Shown piece by piece: positions 9,401 to 18,436 of a DNA stretch of 56,847 bases (positions are counted from its first letter, which is position 1; the number at the start of each line of letters is the position of its first letter). The stretch lies in assembly GCA_945901855.1 (NCBI GenBank), contig CAMDLT010000028.1, positions 1-56,847 of the forward strand. Direction: 5' to 3'. The DNA is from Asaia bogorensis (lineage in GTDB: Bacteria > Pseudomonadota > Alphaproteobacteria > CACIAM-22H2). A program made the translations under genes and the position numbers. Below the pieces are notes generated by a model, which was not told the DNA's origin, made no database searches, and saw only the letters and a program-made list of their open reading frames with translations.

Positions 9401-9972
9401 GGGCGGGCGCCGAAGGGCAAAGCGCGCACGCCCTGCTCGAAAAGCGCCTGTCGCGCATCGAAGCCGTGCTGCACAACCAGGACAATCGCGAGCACGATCT
9501 GCTCGACAGCGACGACTACTACCAGTTCGAAGGCGGGCTGGCGGCTGCGGTCGAAAAATTTTCGGGCGCAGCGCCGACGATCTACCACAACGACCATTCG
9601 CGTCCCGAAACGCCGAAAATCCGCACGCTCGGCGAAGAAATCGCGCGCATCGTGCGGGCGCGTGCGGCGAACCCCAAATGGATCGCGGGCGCCATGCGCC
9701 ACGGCTACAAGGGCGCTTTCGAGATGGCGGCCACCCTCGACTATCTGTTTGCGTTCGCCGCCACGACAAACGCGGTCGAGCACCGCCATTTCGACATGCT
9801 GTTCGATGCGTATCTGCGCGACGATGCCGTGCGCGATTTCATCGCAACCGAAAATCCGCCGGCCCTGCAGGAAATGGCGGCGCGGTTTGCCGAAGCGCGC
9901 AGCCGCGGCCTGTGGCGGCCCGGCGCGAACGATATTCCGGCTTTGCTCGACGCAATTTTGAGGGCGCCATGA
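6436..9972 (+). CDS. cobN: Cobaltochelatase large subunit
   Basis: Catalytic subunit of the ATP-dependent chelatase that inserts Co2+ into hydrogenobyrinic acid a,c-diamide; related to magnesium chelatase BchH/ChlH. The 1178 residues are slightly below the usual 1250-1280. HVGKHGNLEWLPGKG (about residue 520), a hallmark of CobN/BchH, and NDPGEGTQAKRR are present. The ATG (TGATG overlap with cobW) precedes MHLLAAPQG; upstream codons in this frame are the shadow of cobW. Known CobN needs AAA+ partners CobS and CobT, and neither is in this window. A late-cobalt chelatase beside CbiX is discussed under findings. Confidence 0.94.
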   Translation: MHLLAAPQGSIVDDDRAIDLAQSPAEMLFLSLADSELAGLARARSGQSLRLANLQSLKHPYSVDLYVERTAAFAKTIVVRLLGGRSYWPYGIDRLVETARRTGAKLALLPGDKRADIELQQLSTLDAPTLERLHAYFDNGGPQNYANALAAFRDLANAPAPVPVPRAGRYAHPHARPGAPVAALVFYRAHYQAGDLAPVDALVESLAARGLDAHAFYVSSLKDAEVGAYLAAELAAAPPDIAINLTGFAVGEGDPLAAFDMPVLQAVLAAESREAWACNTRGLASRDVAMNVALPELDGRIMTRAIGFKDSLGRDAACEIDLAGFAADKSRCDFVAELAANWTKLRTSPAASRKIALVLANYPGKDGRLANGVGLDTPAACLAILNALAAAGYATADLPADSAALMRSLLAGPTNKHKIERGGVRFLLADYLAFYKKLPDAVRMAVEARWGLPDADRRLDGDAFVLPVHVFANVAVAIQPARGYEIDPSKTYHDPDLVPPHGYLAFHAWLRLQHAVVHVGKHGNLEWLPGKGLALGDTCFPEVALGALPNLYPFIVNDPGEGTQAKRRASAVVIDHLTPPLTRAGAYGAQAALERLIDEYGEASRLDPRRLPSLGASILDLARKAGLDRECGIADNDDANAALPKLDGLLCELKEHQIRDGLHVFGTSPGGTQRRDTLVAIARVPRPGSAPANRSLLRALASDLGHRFDPLDCDMAIAGDAVALLEAHAEALLDGAPAPGPASAAVHAWIAETLAPAFDKSGAAEMAALLAGLDGRRVAPGPSGAPSRGRPDVLPTGKNFFSVDLRAVPTPSAWALGWKSATLLLERHVQDHGDWPRAVALSAWGTANMRTGGDDIAQALALLGVRPTWEPASLRVTGFEILSLDLLDRPRIDVTLRVSGFFRDSFANLIDLFDSAVRAVAKLDEPAHRNPLAARVAAEGGGVDAATRVFGAKPGAYGAGLQALIDEGGWQDAGDLAAAYVAWGGYAYRAGAEGQSAHALLEKRLSRIEAVLHNQDNREHDLLDSDDYYQFEGGLAAAVEKFSGAAPTIYHNDHSRPETPKIRTLGEEIARIVRARAANPKWIAGAMRHGYKGAFEMAATLDYLFAFAATTNAVEHRHFDMLFDAYLRDDAVRDFIATENPPALQEMAARFAEARSRGLWRPGANDIPALLDAILRAP

Positions 9973-10568
9973 CAAGCGATACCGACCACAACGAAAAGAT
10001 GCGCCGCATCAAAGCCGCGCGCGACAAGATGATGGCGGGAAAGGTCGGCGAAAAGGGACTGCTGATCGTCCATACCGGCAAAGGCAAGGGCAAATCCTCG
10101 TCGGCCTTCGGCATGGTCATGCGCTGCTTGGGGCACGGCATGAAGGTCGGCATCGTGCAGTTCGTGAAAGGCGCTTGGGAAACGGGCGAAGCAAAATTCC
10201 TGCGCCGGTTTCCCGATCTTTGCGACATCCAGACGATGGGCGAGGGCTTCACCTGGGAGACGCAGGACAAAGCGCGCGATATCGCGGCAGCATCGCGCGC
10301 CTGGGCCGAATCCAAACGCATGCTCGCCGACGAAAGCTACAGACTGGTGCTGCTCGACGAGATCAACATCGCGTTGCGCTACGAATATCTCGCCCTCGAT
10401 CCCGTCCTCGAAGCGCTGGCGGCGCGCCCGCCTTTCCAGCATTGCATCGCCACGGGCCGCAACGCGCCGCAAGGGCTGCTCGACGCCGCCGACCTTGCGA
10501 CCGAAATGACGCTGCTCAAGCATCCGTTTCGCGACGGCATCAAGGCCCAGGCGGGCGTGGAGTTCTAG
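9969..10568 (+). CDS. cobO: Cob(I)yrinic acid a,c-diamide adenosyltransferase
   Basis: CobA/CobO/BtuR-type adenosyltransferase that transfers the 5'-deoxyadenosyl group from ATP to Co(I) corrinoid. The 199 residues show the P-loop [10 protein letters not shown] at 35-44, the VQFVKGAW segment and [11 protein letters not shown]. The start overlaps the cobN stop by 4 bases (ATGA). cobQ begins 7 bases downstream, so cobO supplies the adenosylated substrate for the amidation that follows. Confidence 0.95.
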   Translation: MTSDTDHNEKMRRIKAARDKMMAGKVGEKGLLIVHTGKGKGKSSSAFGMVMRCLGHGMKVGIVQFVKGAWETGEAKFLRRFPDLCDIQTMGEGFTWETQDKARDIAAASRAWAESKRMLADESYRLVLLDEINIALRYEYLALDPVLEALAARPPFQHCIATGRNAPQGLLDAADLATEMTLLKHPFRDGIKAQAGVEF

Positions 10569-10575
10569 GCGTCAA

Positions 10576-12030
10576 ATGGCCGCGCGCGCGCTCATGTTCC
10601 AGGGGACGGGCTCCGACGTCGGCAAGTCGCTGCTGGTTGCAGGGCTCGCACGCGCCTATGCGCGGCGCGGCCTCGCCGTGCGGCCCTTCAAGCCGCAGAA
10701 CATGTCGAACAACGCGGCCGTAACAAGCGACGGCGGCGAGATCGGCCGCGCACAAGCGTTGCAGGCACGCGCGTGTTTCCAAGCGCCGCATACCGACATG
10801 AATCCCGTACTGCTGAAACCGCAGAGCGAAACAGGCTCGCAGATCGTGGTCCAAGGCCGCGTGTTCGGCCAGGCGACCGCGCGCGACTACCATGCGCTGA
10901 AACCCCAGCTTCTCGCGCGCGTCCGCGAGAGCTATGCCCGGCTCAGATCCGCGTGCGATCTGGTGCTGGTCGAGGGGGCGGGTTCGCCCGCCGAGACCAA
11001 TCTGCGCGCGGGCGACATCGCCAATATGGGTTTTGCGGAAGCCGAAAACGTGCCTGTCGTGCTGGTCGGCGATATCGAGCGCGGCGGCGTGATCGCGGCG
11101 TTCGCGGGCACGTTCGCCGTGCTCGAGCCAGACGAGCGCGCGCGCATTGCGGGCTGCATCGTCAACAAATTTCGCGGCGATGTTGCCCTGTTCGACGAAG
11201 GCCGCGCGGCCATCGAACATTGGACAAAACGCCCGTGCTTGGGCGTCGTGCCGTGGTTCGCCGATGCGGGCCGATTGCCAGCCGAAGACAGCGCGGGACT
11301 GTCTGCGCGCTATCGCGGCGAACATGCGGCGATCAAAATTCGCGTGCCGCATTTGCGGCGCATCGCGAATTTCGACGATCTGGATCCGCTGGCCGCTTTG
11401 TCCGGCGTGGATTTGGCGCTGCTTGAACCCGGCCAAGCGTTACCCGGCGATTGCGATATCGTCGTTTTGCCGGGATCCAAAGCGACGATTTCCGACCTCG
11501 CGTTTTTGCGTGCGCAAGGCTGGGACATCGACATCGCGGCGCATCGGCGGCGCGGCGGCATCGTCGTGGGTCTGTGCGGCGGCTATCAAATGATGGGCCA
11601 GCGTATCGCCGATCCCCACGGTCTCGAAGGCCCGCCAAGCACGGTTGCGGGCCTCGGGCTGCTCGCGGTCGATACGGTGCTGGCAGCCGAAAAGACGCTG
11701 CGCGCGATCGATGCGACCGACACGCTCTCGGGCCACCGGGTTCGGGGCTACGAGATCCATCTTGGCGAAACGACCGGCAGCGAGGCACCGTTCCTGCGCC
11801 TCGACGGTCGCCCGGAAGGCGCGATTTCGTCTGACGGACGCGCGATGGGTTGCTATATCCACGGCCTGTTCGCCAACGATTCGTTTGCAGACGCATGGGC
11901 CAAACGCGTCGGCAAGGCGCTGGCGGCACCCGCCGACTTCGAACGCCAGATCGACCAAACGCTTGATGCGTTGGCAAGCCATCTGGAAGCCGCCATTGAT
12001 CTCGACCGCTTGCTGGGTCTCGCGCGATGA
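10576..12030 (+). CDS. cobQ: Cobyric acid synthase
   Basis: Glutamine-dependent amidase that converts adenosylcobyrinic acid a,c-diamide to cobyric acid by four amidations. The 484 residues contain an N-terminal ATP-binding domain (GTGSDVGKS at 10-18, KPQNMSNNA) and a C-terminal class I glutamine amidotransferase domain with nucleophile Cys334 in [10 protein letters not shown] and a later GYEIHLGET. It is the last gene of the riboswitch operon and ends tail to tail with cobD, 2 bases apart. Confidence 0.96.
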   Translation: MAARALMFQGTGSDVGKSLLVAGLARAYARRGLAVRPFKPQNMSNNAAVTSDGGEIGRAQALQARACFQAPHTDMNPVLLKPQSETGSQIVVQGRVFGQATARDYHALKPQLLARVRESYARLRSACDLVLVEGAGSPAETNLRAGDIANMGFAEAENVPVVLVGDIERGGVIAAFAGTFAVLEPDERARIAGCIVNKFRGDVALFDEGRAAIEHWTKRPCLGVVPWFADAGRLPAEDSAGLSARYRGEHAAIKIRVPHLRRIANFDDLDPLAALSGVDLALLEPGQALPGDCDIVVLPGSKATISDLAFLRAQGWDIDIAAHRRRGGIVVGLCGGYQMMGQRIADPHGLEGPPSTVAGLGLLAVDTVLAAEKTLRAIDATDTLSGHRVRGYEIHLGETTGSEAPFLRLDGRPEGAISSDGRAMGCYIHGLFANDSFADAWAKRVGKALAAPADFERQIDQTLDALASHLEAAIDLDRLLGLAR

Positions 12031-12032
12031 AG

Positions 12033-13037
12033 CTACCCGAGCAGCAGCATGCGCCCGACGGCAAGTACCGCGATCAGCCCCGCATGCACGAGACATGCGG
12101 CGACAAACAGCCACAACGCGCGGCGCATGTCTTCGATCGTGGCGCGGGCGCGCCCCTTGCCGATCCAAGGGTCGTCGACCAGTTCGCTGCCGTAGCGCCT
12201 TGGGCCTGCAAGCGCGAGGTCGAGCGCGCCCGCAAAAGCGCCCTCGGGCCAGCCCGCATTGACCGAGCGGTGCTTTCGCGCGTCGGCGATCGCGGTGCCT
12301 GCGGCCGCCAAGGGTTTGGCGCCGGGCGCCACCATTGCCGCAAGGACGACGATCGCAGCACTCAAGCGGGCGGGCAGAAAATTCATCGCCGTATCGAGAC
12401 GCGCGGCATAGCGGCCAAAATCCAGATAGCGCTCGTTGCGATGCGCGATCATCGAATCGAGCGTGTTGGCGGCCTTGTAGGCCATCAACCCCGGCAGGCC
12501 GAACACGACATACCAAAAACACGGCGCCACAACTGCGTCGGAGAAATTCTCGGCCAGCGATTCGATGCCCGCCCGCGCCACACCGTGCGCATCGAGGCTG
12601 GCCGGATCGCGCCCAACGATCAGGGCCACCGCCTGGCGCCCGCCCGCAAGTCCGCCTTTGTCGAGCCCGGTGGCAACGGCCGCGACATGGTCGTAAAGCG
12701 AGCGCTGCGCCACCAGCACGGTCGCGACAAGAAGTTCGAGCAAACCGCCCCAAACGCGCGTGCGCGCGAACAGCAGCAGCGCATAGCCAAGGCCGGCCGC
12801 CAAACCGACCACGAGAACCACCGTCAAGGCGCCGCGCATGCGCCGCGCGGCGGCACTGCGCTGGGGCCGGTTGAGGCGCGTCTCGAGCGTGGCGATCAGC
12901 GAACCCAGCCATTGCACTGGATGGCCGATCCGCGCGAAAACCGGGCGCATTTCGCCCAGCACGGCGTCGGCCGCCAGAGCCAGCAGCAGGATCAGCAGCG
13001 GATCGACGAAACTTTGTGCGGGAAACGGCAACGGCAT
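12033..13037 (-). CDS. cobD: Adenosylcobinamide-phosphate synthase
   Basis: CbiB/CobD membrane protein that attaches aminopropanol (phosphate) to adenosylcobyric acid. The 334 residues have about five hydrophobic segments and family features ADAVLGEMRPVFARIGHPVQ near the N-terminus, ESLAENFSDAVVAP in the middle and HRSVNAGWPEGA later. ATG 13037 is preferred; a TTG at 13073 would add 12 residues (13 codons including the TTG) and nearly reach the cbiX leader. The gene lies on the opposite strand, between two plus-strand B12 operons, and diverges from cbiX across 53 bases. Confidence 0.93.
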   Translation of the reverse strand: MPLPFPAQSFVDPLLILLLALAADAVLGEMRPVFARIGHPVQWLGSLIATLETRLNRPQRSAAARRMRGALTVVLVVGLAAGLGYALLLFARTRVWGGLLELLVATVLVAQRSLYDHVAAVATGLDKGGLAGGRQAVALIVGRDPASLDAHGVARAGIESLAENFSDAVVAPCFWYVVFGLPGLMAYKAANTLDSMIAHRNERYLDFGRYAARLDTAMNFLPARLSAAIVVLAAMVAPGAKPLAAAGTAIADARKHRSVNAGWPEGAFAGALDLALAGPRRYGSELVDDPWIGKGRARATIEDMRRALWLFVAACLVHAGLIAVLAVGRMLLLG

Positions 13038-13090
13038 GCGGCGCACCTTGGCGCTTGCCGCCGCCAAAATCAATCGACGAGGAGAATTCG

Positions 13091-14131
13091 ATGAACACCC
13101 CCAATACTGAAAGCGCCATCATGATCTGCGGCCACGGCAGCCGCGATGTGGATGCGGTGCGCGAATTCGATTCGCTGGTCGCCGCCTTGCGCGCGGAATT
13201 GCCGGGCCGTGCGGTCGGCTCGGGCTTTCTCGAATTCGCGCGCCCAATCATCCGCGAAGGTCTGGACGCGCTCAAGGCGCAGGGCGCCACGCACATCAAG
13301 GCCGTGCCTGCGATGCTGTTCGCGGCCGGCCACGTGAAAAACGATTTGCCGTGGGAGCTCAATACTTGGGCGGCCGAAAATCCTGGCATCAAGGTCGAGT
13401 TCGGGCGCGACCTTGCGATCGACCTCAAACTGATCGAAGCGGCCAAGCAGCGCATCGAAGAAGCCGAAGCCAAAGCCACGCGCCCGGCGACGCGCGCGGA
13501 GACGTTGCTGGTGGTCGTCGGGCGCGGCACCAACGATCCCGATGCCAACTCCAACGTCGCCAAGGTCGCGCGCATGCTGTGGGAAGGCATGGGCTTCGGC
13601 TGGGCGACCGTGGCCTATTCGGGCGTTGCCCATCCGCGTACGAACGAATGCCTGGCGCGCGCGGTGCGTCTGGGGTTCCGGCGGATCGTTGTGTTCCCGT
13701 ATTTCCTGTTCAACGGCATTTTGATCAAGCGCATCTACGACCAGACCGAAGAAGTCGCGCGTCTCAACGGCGACGTCGAGTTTCTTAAGGCCGACTATCT
13801 CAGCACGCACCCCAACGTGGTCGCGGCGTTCCTCGAACGGCTTGGCGAAATCGGCCAGGGGCAGAACGCGATGAACTGCATGGTCTGCAAATATCGCACG
13901 CAGATCATCGGCTACGAAGCCGACGTGGGCACGGTCCAGGCCGGCCACCATTTGCACGTACGCGGCATCGGTACCGACGGCGATCACGGGCATGGGCACG
14001 ACCATGGGCATGGACACGGGCACGATCACGGGCACGATCACGGGCACGGGCACGGGCACGATCACGGGCACGATCATCAGCACGGCCACGACCATGCGCA
14101 TCCCCATCCCCATCCGCACAAACATGACTGA
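13091..14131 (+). CDS. cbiX: Sirohydrochlorin cobaltochelatase, long CbiX with Cys motif and His tail
   Basis: Class II chelatase that inserts Co2+ into sirohydrochlorin at the start of the early-cobalt B12 route. The 346 residues hold two tandem CbiX half-domains (about 8-125 and 145-255), with catalytic-type His15 in ICGHGSRD and a second site near VVVGRGTND and FPYFLFNG. MNCMVC at 261-266 matches the MxCxxC motif that binds an Fe-S cluster in long CbiX proteins. Residues 297-346 carry 24 histidines in strict alternation with Gly, Asp or Pro. ATG 13091 follows GAGGAG (13079-13084). It leads the plus-strand set that continues into cobH 3 bases later. Confidence 0.94.
   Translation: MNTPNTESAIMICGHGSRDVDAVREFDSLVAALRAELPGRAVGSGFLEFARPIIREGLDALKAQGATHIKAVPAMLFAAGHVKNDLPWELNTWAAENPGIKVEFGRDLAIDLKLIEAAKQRIEEAEAKATRPATRAETLLVVVGRGTNDPDANSNVAKVARMLWEGMGFGWATVAYSGVAHPRTNECLARAVRLGFRRIVVFPYFLFNGILIKRIYDQTEEVARLNGDVEFLKADYLSTHPNVVAAFLERLGEIGQGQNAMNCMVCKYRTQIIGYEADVGTVQAGHHLHVRGIGTDGDHGHGHDHGHGHGHDHGHDHGHGHGHDHGHDHQHGHDHAHPHPHPHKHD
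13979..14127 (+). repeat. 6/12-bp repeat encoding the CbiX His tail
   Basis: The DNA is built from near-identical units such as GGGCACGATCAC and GGGCATGGGCAC. They code for His alternating with Gly or Asp in this part, and for HPHPHPH at the end. The units keep the frame, so gain or loss of 6-bp units would change tail length without breaking the gene. Confidence 0.8.
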
Positions 14132-14134
14132 ACG

Positions 14135-14770
14135 ATGATCGAGTATCTGCGCGATCCGGCGGCGATCTATCGCCAGTCCTTTGCAACGATCCGTGCCGAG
14201 CGTCCGCTGGATGCGTTGGCGCCGGATCATGCGGCATTGGCGCTGCGGATCGCGCACGCGTGCGGCATGGTCGATGCGATCGACACGTTGGCGATGACCG
14301 CCAATGTCGTTGCCGCCGCGCGTCAAGCGCTGTCGCAGGGCGCGCCTATTTTGTGCGACGCGTCGATGGTCGTACACGGCATCATCCGCAAACGACTGCC
14401 CCATGCCGATGCGCCGCTGTGCATCGTCGACGAGGCGCAAACCGCCGCATTGGCGCTCTCGATGGGTACCACGCGCTCGGCCGCCGCCGTCGATCGCTGG
14501 GGGTCGCGTCTCGACGGTGCCGTCGTTGCGATCGGCAATGCGCCGACGGCTTTGTTTCGCCTGCTCGAGATCGTCGATGCGGGCGGCCCCAAGCCCGCCG
14601 CGCTGTTCGCGTTTCCGGTCGGCTTTGTGGGGGCGCTGGAAAGCAAGGCCGAGCTGGTTGCAAATTCACGCGGGCTCGAATTTGCGACATTGCCGGGCCG
14701 TCGCGGCGGCAGCGCCATGGCGGCGGCGGCCATCAACGCGCTGTCCGGCAATCCGGAGGCCGACATATGA
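14135..14770 (+). CDS. cobH: Precorrin-8X methylmutase
   Basis: CobH/CbiC enzyme that moves the C11 methyl group to C12, giving hydrogenobyrinic (or cobyrinic) acid. The 211 residues carry the active-site His41 in the ALRIAHACGM segment, then DASMVVHGI and GNAPTALFRLLE. ATG 14135 is 3 bases after the cbiX stop, and the stop overlaps the cobL ATG (ATGA). The family does not tell whether cobalt is already in the ring. Confidence 0.94.
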   Translation: MIEYLRDPAAIYRQSFATIRAERPLDALAPDHAALALRIAHACGMVDAIDTLAMTANVVAAARQALSQGAPILCDASMVVHGIIRKRLPHADAPLCIVDEAQTAALALSMGTTRSAAAVDRWGSRLDGAVVAIGNAPTALFRLLEIVDAGGPKPAALFAFPVGFVGALESKAELVANSRGLEFATLPGRRGGSAMAAAAINALSGNPEADI

Positions 14771-15972
14771 AGAAGTGGCTTGCCGTCGTCGGCATTGGCG
14801 AGGACGGGCTTGCGGGCGTATCGAGCGCCGCGCGCGCGGCGATCGCGGCTGCAGATACGCTTGTCGGCGCCAAACGCCATCATGCGCTCGTGCCGCACGC
14901 TTGCGCCGCGCGCATCGAATGGTCGAGCCCGCTCGGCGACACGCTCGGCATGATCGAGAAGCTGCGCGGCACCAATGTCGTCGTGCTGGCGACCGGCGAT
15001 CCGATGTGGTTCGGCATCGGTGCCACGCTATTGCGGCATTTTGCGGCCGACGAAGTGTCGGTGATGCCGCATCTTTCGGCGTTCGCATTGGCCGCATCGG
15101 CGCAAGGCTGGGCGCTGGCCGACGTCGCCGCGATTAGTCTGCATGGCCGCCCGCTCGCGACGCTTGCCCTGCATCTCCATCCGACGGCCCGCATTCTGGC
15201 GCTGACGGCGGACGGGCACGCACCCCACGCGATCGCGCGCTTCCTCGTCGAACGCGGCTTTGGCTGCTCGCAGCTTTCGATCTTCGAACATCTGGGCGGC
15301 CCGCTTGAGCGTCGCATTGCGGCGACCGCGCGCGATCTGCCGCCGGGTCCCTATGCCGATCTCAATACGCTGGCCATCGAATGCGTCGCCGGTGCGGACG
15401 CGAAGATTCTCTCGCGCGTCGCTGGCCTGCCCGATGCGGTCTACGAACATGACGGGCAATTGACCAAGCGCGAGGTGCGCGCGGCCACGCTTGCAGCCCT
15501 CGCCCCGCTGCCGGGCCAAACTCTGTGGGATGTCGGCGCGGGCAACGGGTCGATTGCCATCGAATGGCTGCGCGCCGCTGCAAACACGAAAGCGATCGCG
15601 ATCGAACGCGATGCCGCACGCCTTGCCCGCATCGCGCGCAATGCTGAAGCGCTCGGCGTGCCGCATTTGCAGATCGTCGCAGGTGCCGCACCGGCCGCGT
15701 TTGCGGGCCTGCCCACCCCAGATGCGATCTTCGTCGGCGGCGGGCTCTCGACGCCCGAATTGGTTGCAACCGCGTGGCAAGCGCTCAAGCCCGGCGGCCA
15801 GTTTGTCGCCAATGCGGTAACGCTCGAGGGCGAATGCGTGCTGGCCGAGATGCACAAAACGAAGGGCGGCGATATGGCGCGCCTTGCCATCGCCCATGCC
15901 GAAAATATCGGCCCGCATCGCGGCTGGCGCCCGGCCATGTCGGTCACGCAATGGGCGGCAACCAAACCATGA
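14767..15972 (+). CDS. cobL: Precorrin-6B C5,15-methyltransferase (decarboxylating), CbiE-CbiT fusion
   Basis: Methylates C5 and C15 of the ring and removes the C12 acetate carboxyl. In 401 residues the N-terminal CbiE-like tetrapyrrole methylase domain (about 1-200, with ATGDPMWFGIG) is joined to a CbiT-like class I methyltransferase (about 230-390) whose SAM-binding loop DVGAGNGS is at 255-262. The start overlaps the cobH stop and the stop overlaps the cobI start by 4 bases, so translation is probably coupled along the operon. Confidence 0.94.
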   Translation: MKKWLAVVGIGEDGLAGVSSAARAAIAAADTLVGAKRHHALVPHACAARIEWSSPLGDTLGMIEKLRGTNVVVLATGDPMWFGIGATLLRHFAADEVSVMPHLSAFALAASAQGWALADVAAISLHGRPLATLALHLHPTARILALTADGHAPHAIARFLVERGFGCSQLSIFEHLGGPLERRIAATARDLPPGPYADLNTLAIECVAGADAKILSRVAGLPDAVYEHDGQLTKREVRAATLAALAPLPGQTLWDVGAGNGSIAIEWLRAAANTKAIAIERDAARLARIARNAEALGVPHLQIVAGAAPAAFAGLPTPDAIFVGGGLSTPELVATAWQALKPGGQFVANAVTLEGECVLAEMHKTKGGDMARLAIAHAENIGPHRGWRPAMSVTQWAATKP

Positions 15973-16673
15973 GCGGTACGCTTTACGGCATTGGCGTGGG
16001 GCCCGGCGACCCCGAATTGCTGACGCTCAAGGCCGTGCGCCTGATCCAACACTGCGCGGTGCTGGCATATCCCGCGCCCGAAGACGGCGACGCGCTGGCG
16101 CGGCGTATCGCGGCGCCGCATGTGCCGCCGGGAAAAATCGAAGTCCCGATCCGCCTGCCGATCGAAATCGCGCGTCACCCGGCCCAAGACGCCTACGACG
16201 CGGGCGCCGAACTGCTCGCCACGCAGCTGTCGCAAGGCTTCGACGTGGCGCTGCTGTGCCTGGGCGATCCGCTGTTCTATGGCAGCTACATGTATCTGCA
16301 TGCACGCTTGGCCGAACGATACGAAACGCGCATCGTGCCGGGCGTGACCTCGTTTGCAGCCTCTGCCGCGCTGGTGCGCCAGGCGCTGTCGGCGCGCGAA
16401 GACAGTGTCGCCGTCGTCCCCGCAACGCTTGGCGACGCCGAAATCGAGCGACGCATCGCCGCGCACGACTCCTTGGTCTTCTTGAAACTCGGCCGCCATT
16501 TTTCGCGGCTGCGCGCGTTGCTGGCGCGGCTGGGCTTGGCCCAGCAAGCGCTTTATGTCGAACGCGCGGGGCTCGCGGGGGAGCGCCACTGCGCGCTGCT
16601 CGATGCGGCGAACGAAACTGCGCCCTATTTCTCGCTCGTTCTGGTGCATCGGCGAGGCAACGCATGGACATGA
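15969..16673 (+). CDS. cobI: Precorrin-2 C20-methyltransferase
   Basis: CobI/CbiL SAM-dependent tetrapyrrole methylase that adds the C20 methyl group. The 234 residues open with GIGVGPGDPELLTLKAV (from residue 8), the conserved methylase start; CLGDPLFYGSYMY and VPGVTSFAASAA follow. ATG 15969 overlaps the cobL stop. The 3' end overlaps the cbiG-cobJ start by 10 bases (or 4 if the second Met is used). Confidence 0.93.
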   Translation: MSGTLYGIGVGPGDPELLTLKAVRLIQHCAVLAYPAPEDGDALARRIAAPHVPPGKIEVPIRLPIEIARHPAQDAYDAGAELLATQLSQGFDVALLCLGDPLFYGSYMYLHARLAERYETRIVPGVTSFAASAALVRQALSAREDSVAVVPATLGDAEIERRIAAHDSLVFLKLGRHFSRLRALLARLGLAQQALYVERAGLAGERHCALLDAANETAPYFSLVLVHRRGNAWT

Positions 16674-18436
16674 TCCCAGCCCTTGTCTGCTTGACCCAGG
16701 AAGGCGCCGCCCTCGCCCGTGGCCTCTCGGGCGAAGTGCATGGCTACCGGCCGCGCGTTGCGGATGCCGCCGTCGCGTTCGAAGATGCTGGCGCGCATCT
16801 GTCGGCTTTGTTCGCGCAAGGCCGGCCGATCGTCGGGTTCTGCGCAGCCGGAATCCTTGTTCGCGCGCTTGCGGCGTCGCTTGGCGACAAACAGAACGAA
16901 CCGCCCGTCATTGCCGTCAGCGCCGACGGCAAACACGTGGTCCCGCTGCTGGGCGGCCATCGCGGCGCCAATCGGATGGCGCTCGAAATCGCCCGTGCGC
17001 TGGGCGCAACGGCCGCCATCACCACCGCAGGCGATACGATTTTGGGCGTGTCGCTCGACGAGCCGCCGCCGGGTTGGCGCATCGCCGATCGCGCAGCCAT
17101 CAAACCCGTCGCGGCCGCTTTGATTGCCGGCCAGAGCGTTTGCATCGACGGCCATGCGGCGTTTCTGGCGGCACTGCCGCGCGCACAGGTCGCAACCGCC
17201 AATATCCGCATCACCGAACGTCGGGCGAGTCCGGGCGACACCGCACTCGTCTATCATCCGCCGGTGCTGGCCATCGGCATCGGGTGCGAACGCGGCGCCG
17301 ATGCCGACGAAATTTCGGCCTTGGTCGAAGAATGTCTGGCGGACGCAGGGCTCGCGCGCGCGGCGGTGGCCTTGGTGGCGTCGATCGACATCAAAGCCGA
17401 CGAAGACGGTATTTTGGCAGTCGCCGAAGCGCTTGGCGTGCCTGCGCGGTTTTTCGCGGCGGCGGACCTGCGCGCCCAAGAAGATCGCGTGACGCAAAAA
17501 TCCGACTATGTGAAAGCGACGGTCGGCACCCCTTCGGTTGCCGAAGCGGCGGCGCTTGCCTGCGTCGGGTCAGCCGGCCGTCTCATCGTGGCCAAACGGA
17601 AATCCGCACGTGCAACCTGCGCGATCGCGCTCGCGGCAGAGCCCCTCGATGCGACTTCGATCGGCACGCCGCGCGGCCATCTCGACATTGTCGGGATCGG
17701 TCCGGGCGCCGATGCCTGGCGCACGCCCGAAGTCTCGTACGCCCTGCACGCGGCCGAATGCGTGGTGGGCTACGGCCTCTATCTCGATCTTGTCGCCGAC
17801 CTCGTGCGCGGCAAGCCACGCTACGAAACGGGCCTGGGGGACGAGACCGGGCGCGTCGAGCGAGCACTCGACCTCGCCGCCGCCGGCAAGCGCGTGGCGC
17901 TTGTCTGTTCGGGCGATGCGGGCATCTATGCGCTGGCGACGCTGGCGTTCGAACGGCTCGAAAAAGGTCCGAGCGAACGGCGGCGCATCGCAGTGCGCGT
18001 GTGCCCCGGCATATCGGCGCTGCAGGCGGCGGCAGCCCGTTTGGGCGCGCCCCTCGGCCACGATTTTTGCGCGATCTCGCTCTCCGACCTTTTGACGCCG
18101 CGCGAAGCGATCGAAACGCGTTTGCGCGCGGCGGCGGCCGGCGATTTTGTCGTCGCGTTCTACAACCCGGCATCGGAGCGCCGTCGATCGCTGTTGCCGC
18201 TTGCCCGGCAGATTCTGCTCGACGCGCGCGGCGCCGATTGCTGGGTTGCGTGCGCGCGCAATCTGGGGCGCGCGGGCGAGACCGTCAAAATTCATCGGCT
18301 GGGGGACGACTGGGTCGACAGCGTGGACATGCTGACGCTTGTCATGGTCGGCAGCACGGCCACAAGGCGACTGGAACTGGGCACGACCGCGCGCCTCTAC
18401 ACGCCGCGCGGCTACGAAAAAAAGGAAACATCGTGA
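16664..18436 (+). CDS. cbiG-cobJ: Fused cobalt-precorrin-5A hydrolase (CbiG) / precorrin-3B C17-methyltransferase (CobJ)
   Basis: Bifunctional 590-residue protein. Residues 1-335 are CbiG (VGFCAAGILVRALA and LLGGHRGANRMA, then the C-terminal CbiG fold IGIGCERGADADEI), which opens the ring-A lactone and releases acetaldehyde. Residues from about 341 are CobJ (IVGIGPGADAWRTPE, CSGDAGIYALA, AFYNPASERR), which methylates C17 and drives ring contraction. Two start codons are possible, 16664 and 16670; the second gives the 4-base ATGA overlap typical of this operon. CbiG is an early-cobalt enzyme, replacing the need for the O2-dependent CobG. The fusion puts the consecutive ring-contraction and lactone-opening activities in one chain. 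Confidence 0.94.
   Translation: MDMIPALVCLTQEGAALARGLSGEVHGYRPRVADAAVAFEDAGAHLSALFAQGRPIVGFCAAGILVRALAASLGDKQNEPPVIAVSADGKHVVPLLGGHRGANRMALEIARALGATAAITTAGDTILGVSLDEPPPGWRIADRAAIKPVAAALIAGQSVCIDGHAAFLAALPRAQVATANIRITERRASPGDTALVYHPPVLAIGIGCERGADADEISALVEECLADAGLARAAVALVASIDIKADEDGILAVAEALGVPARFFAAADLRAQEDRVTQKSDYVKATVGTPSVAEAAALACVGSAGRLIVAKRKSARATCAIALAAEPLDATSIGTPRGHLDIVGIGPGADAWRTPEVSYALHAAECVVGYGLYLDLVADLVRGKPRYETGLGDETGRVERALDLAAAGKRVALVCSGDAGIYALATLAFERLEKGPSERRRIAVRVCPGISALQAAAARLGAPLGHDFCAISLSDLLTPREAIETRLRAAAAGDFVVAFYNPASERRRSLLPLARQILLDARGADCWVACARNLGRAGETVKIHRLGDDWVDSVDMLTLVMVGSTATRRLELGTTARLYTPRGYEKKETS

Noticed and set aside
7168-9975. Long open frame on the strand opposite cobN
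   Set aside because: It mirrors the high-GC codon use of cobN, is rich in Arg/His/Gln and matches no protein family; the same effect appears opposite most long genes here.
13038-13090. A second cobalamin riboswitch before cbiX
   Set aside because: The gap is only 53 bases and has no B12 box or CCCGCAACTG block.
13979-14127. Non-coding satellite repeat
   Set aside because: The repeat stays in the CbiX frame and encodes the known His-rich tail of long CbiX proteins.
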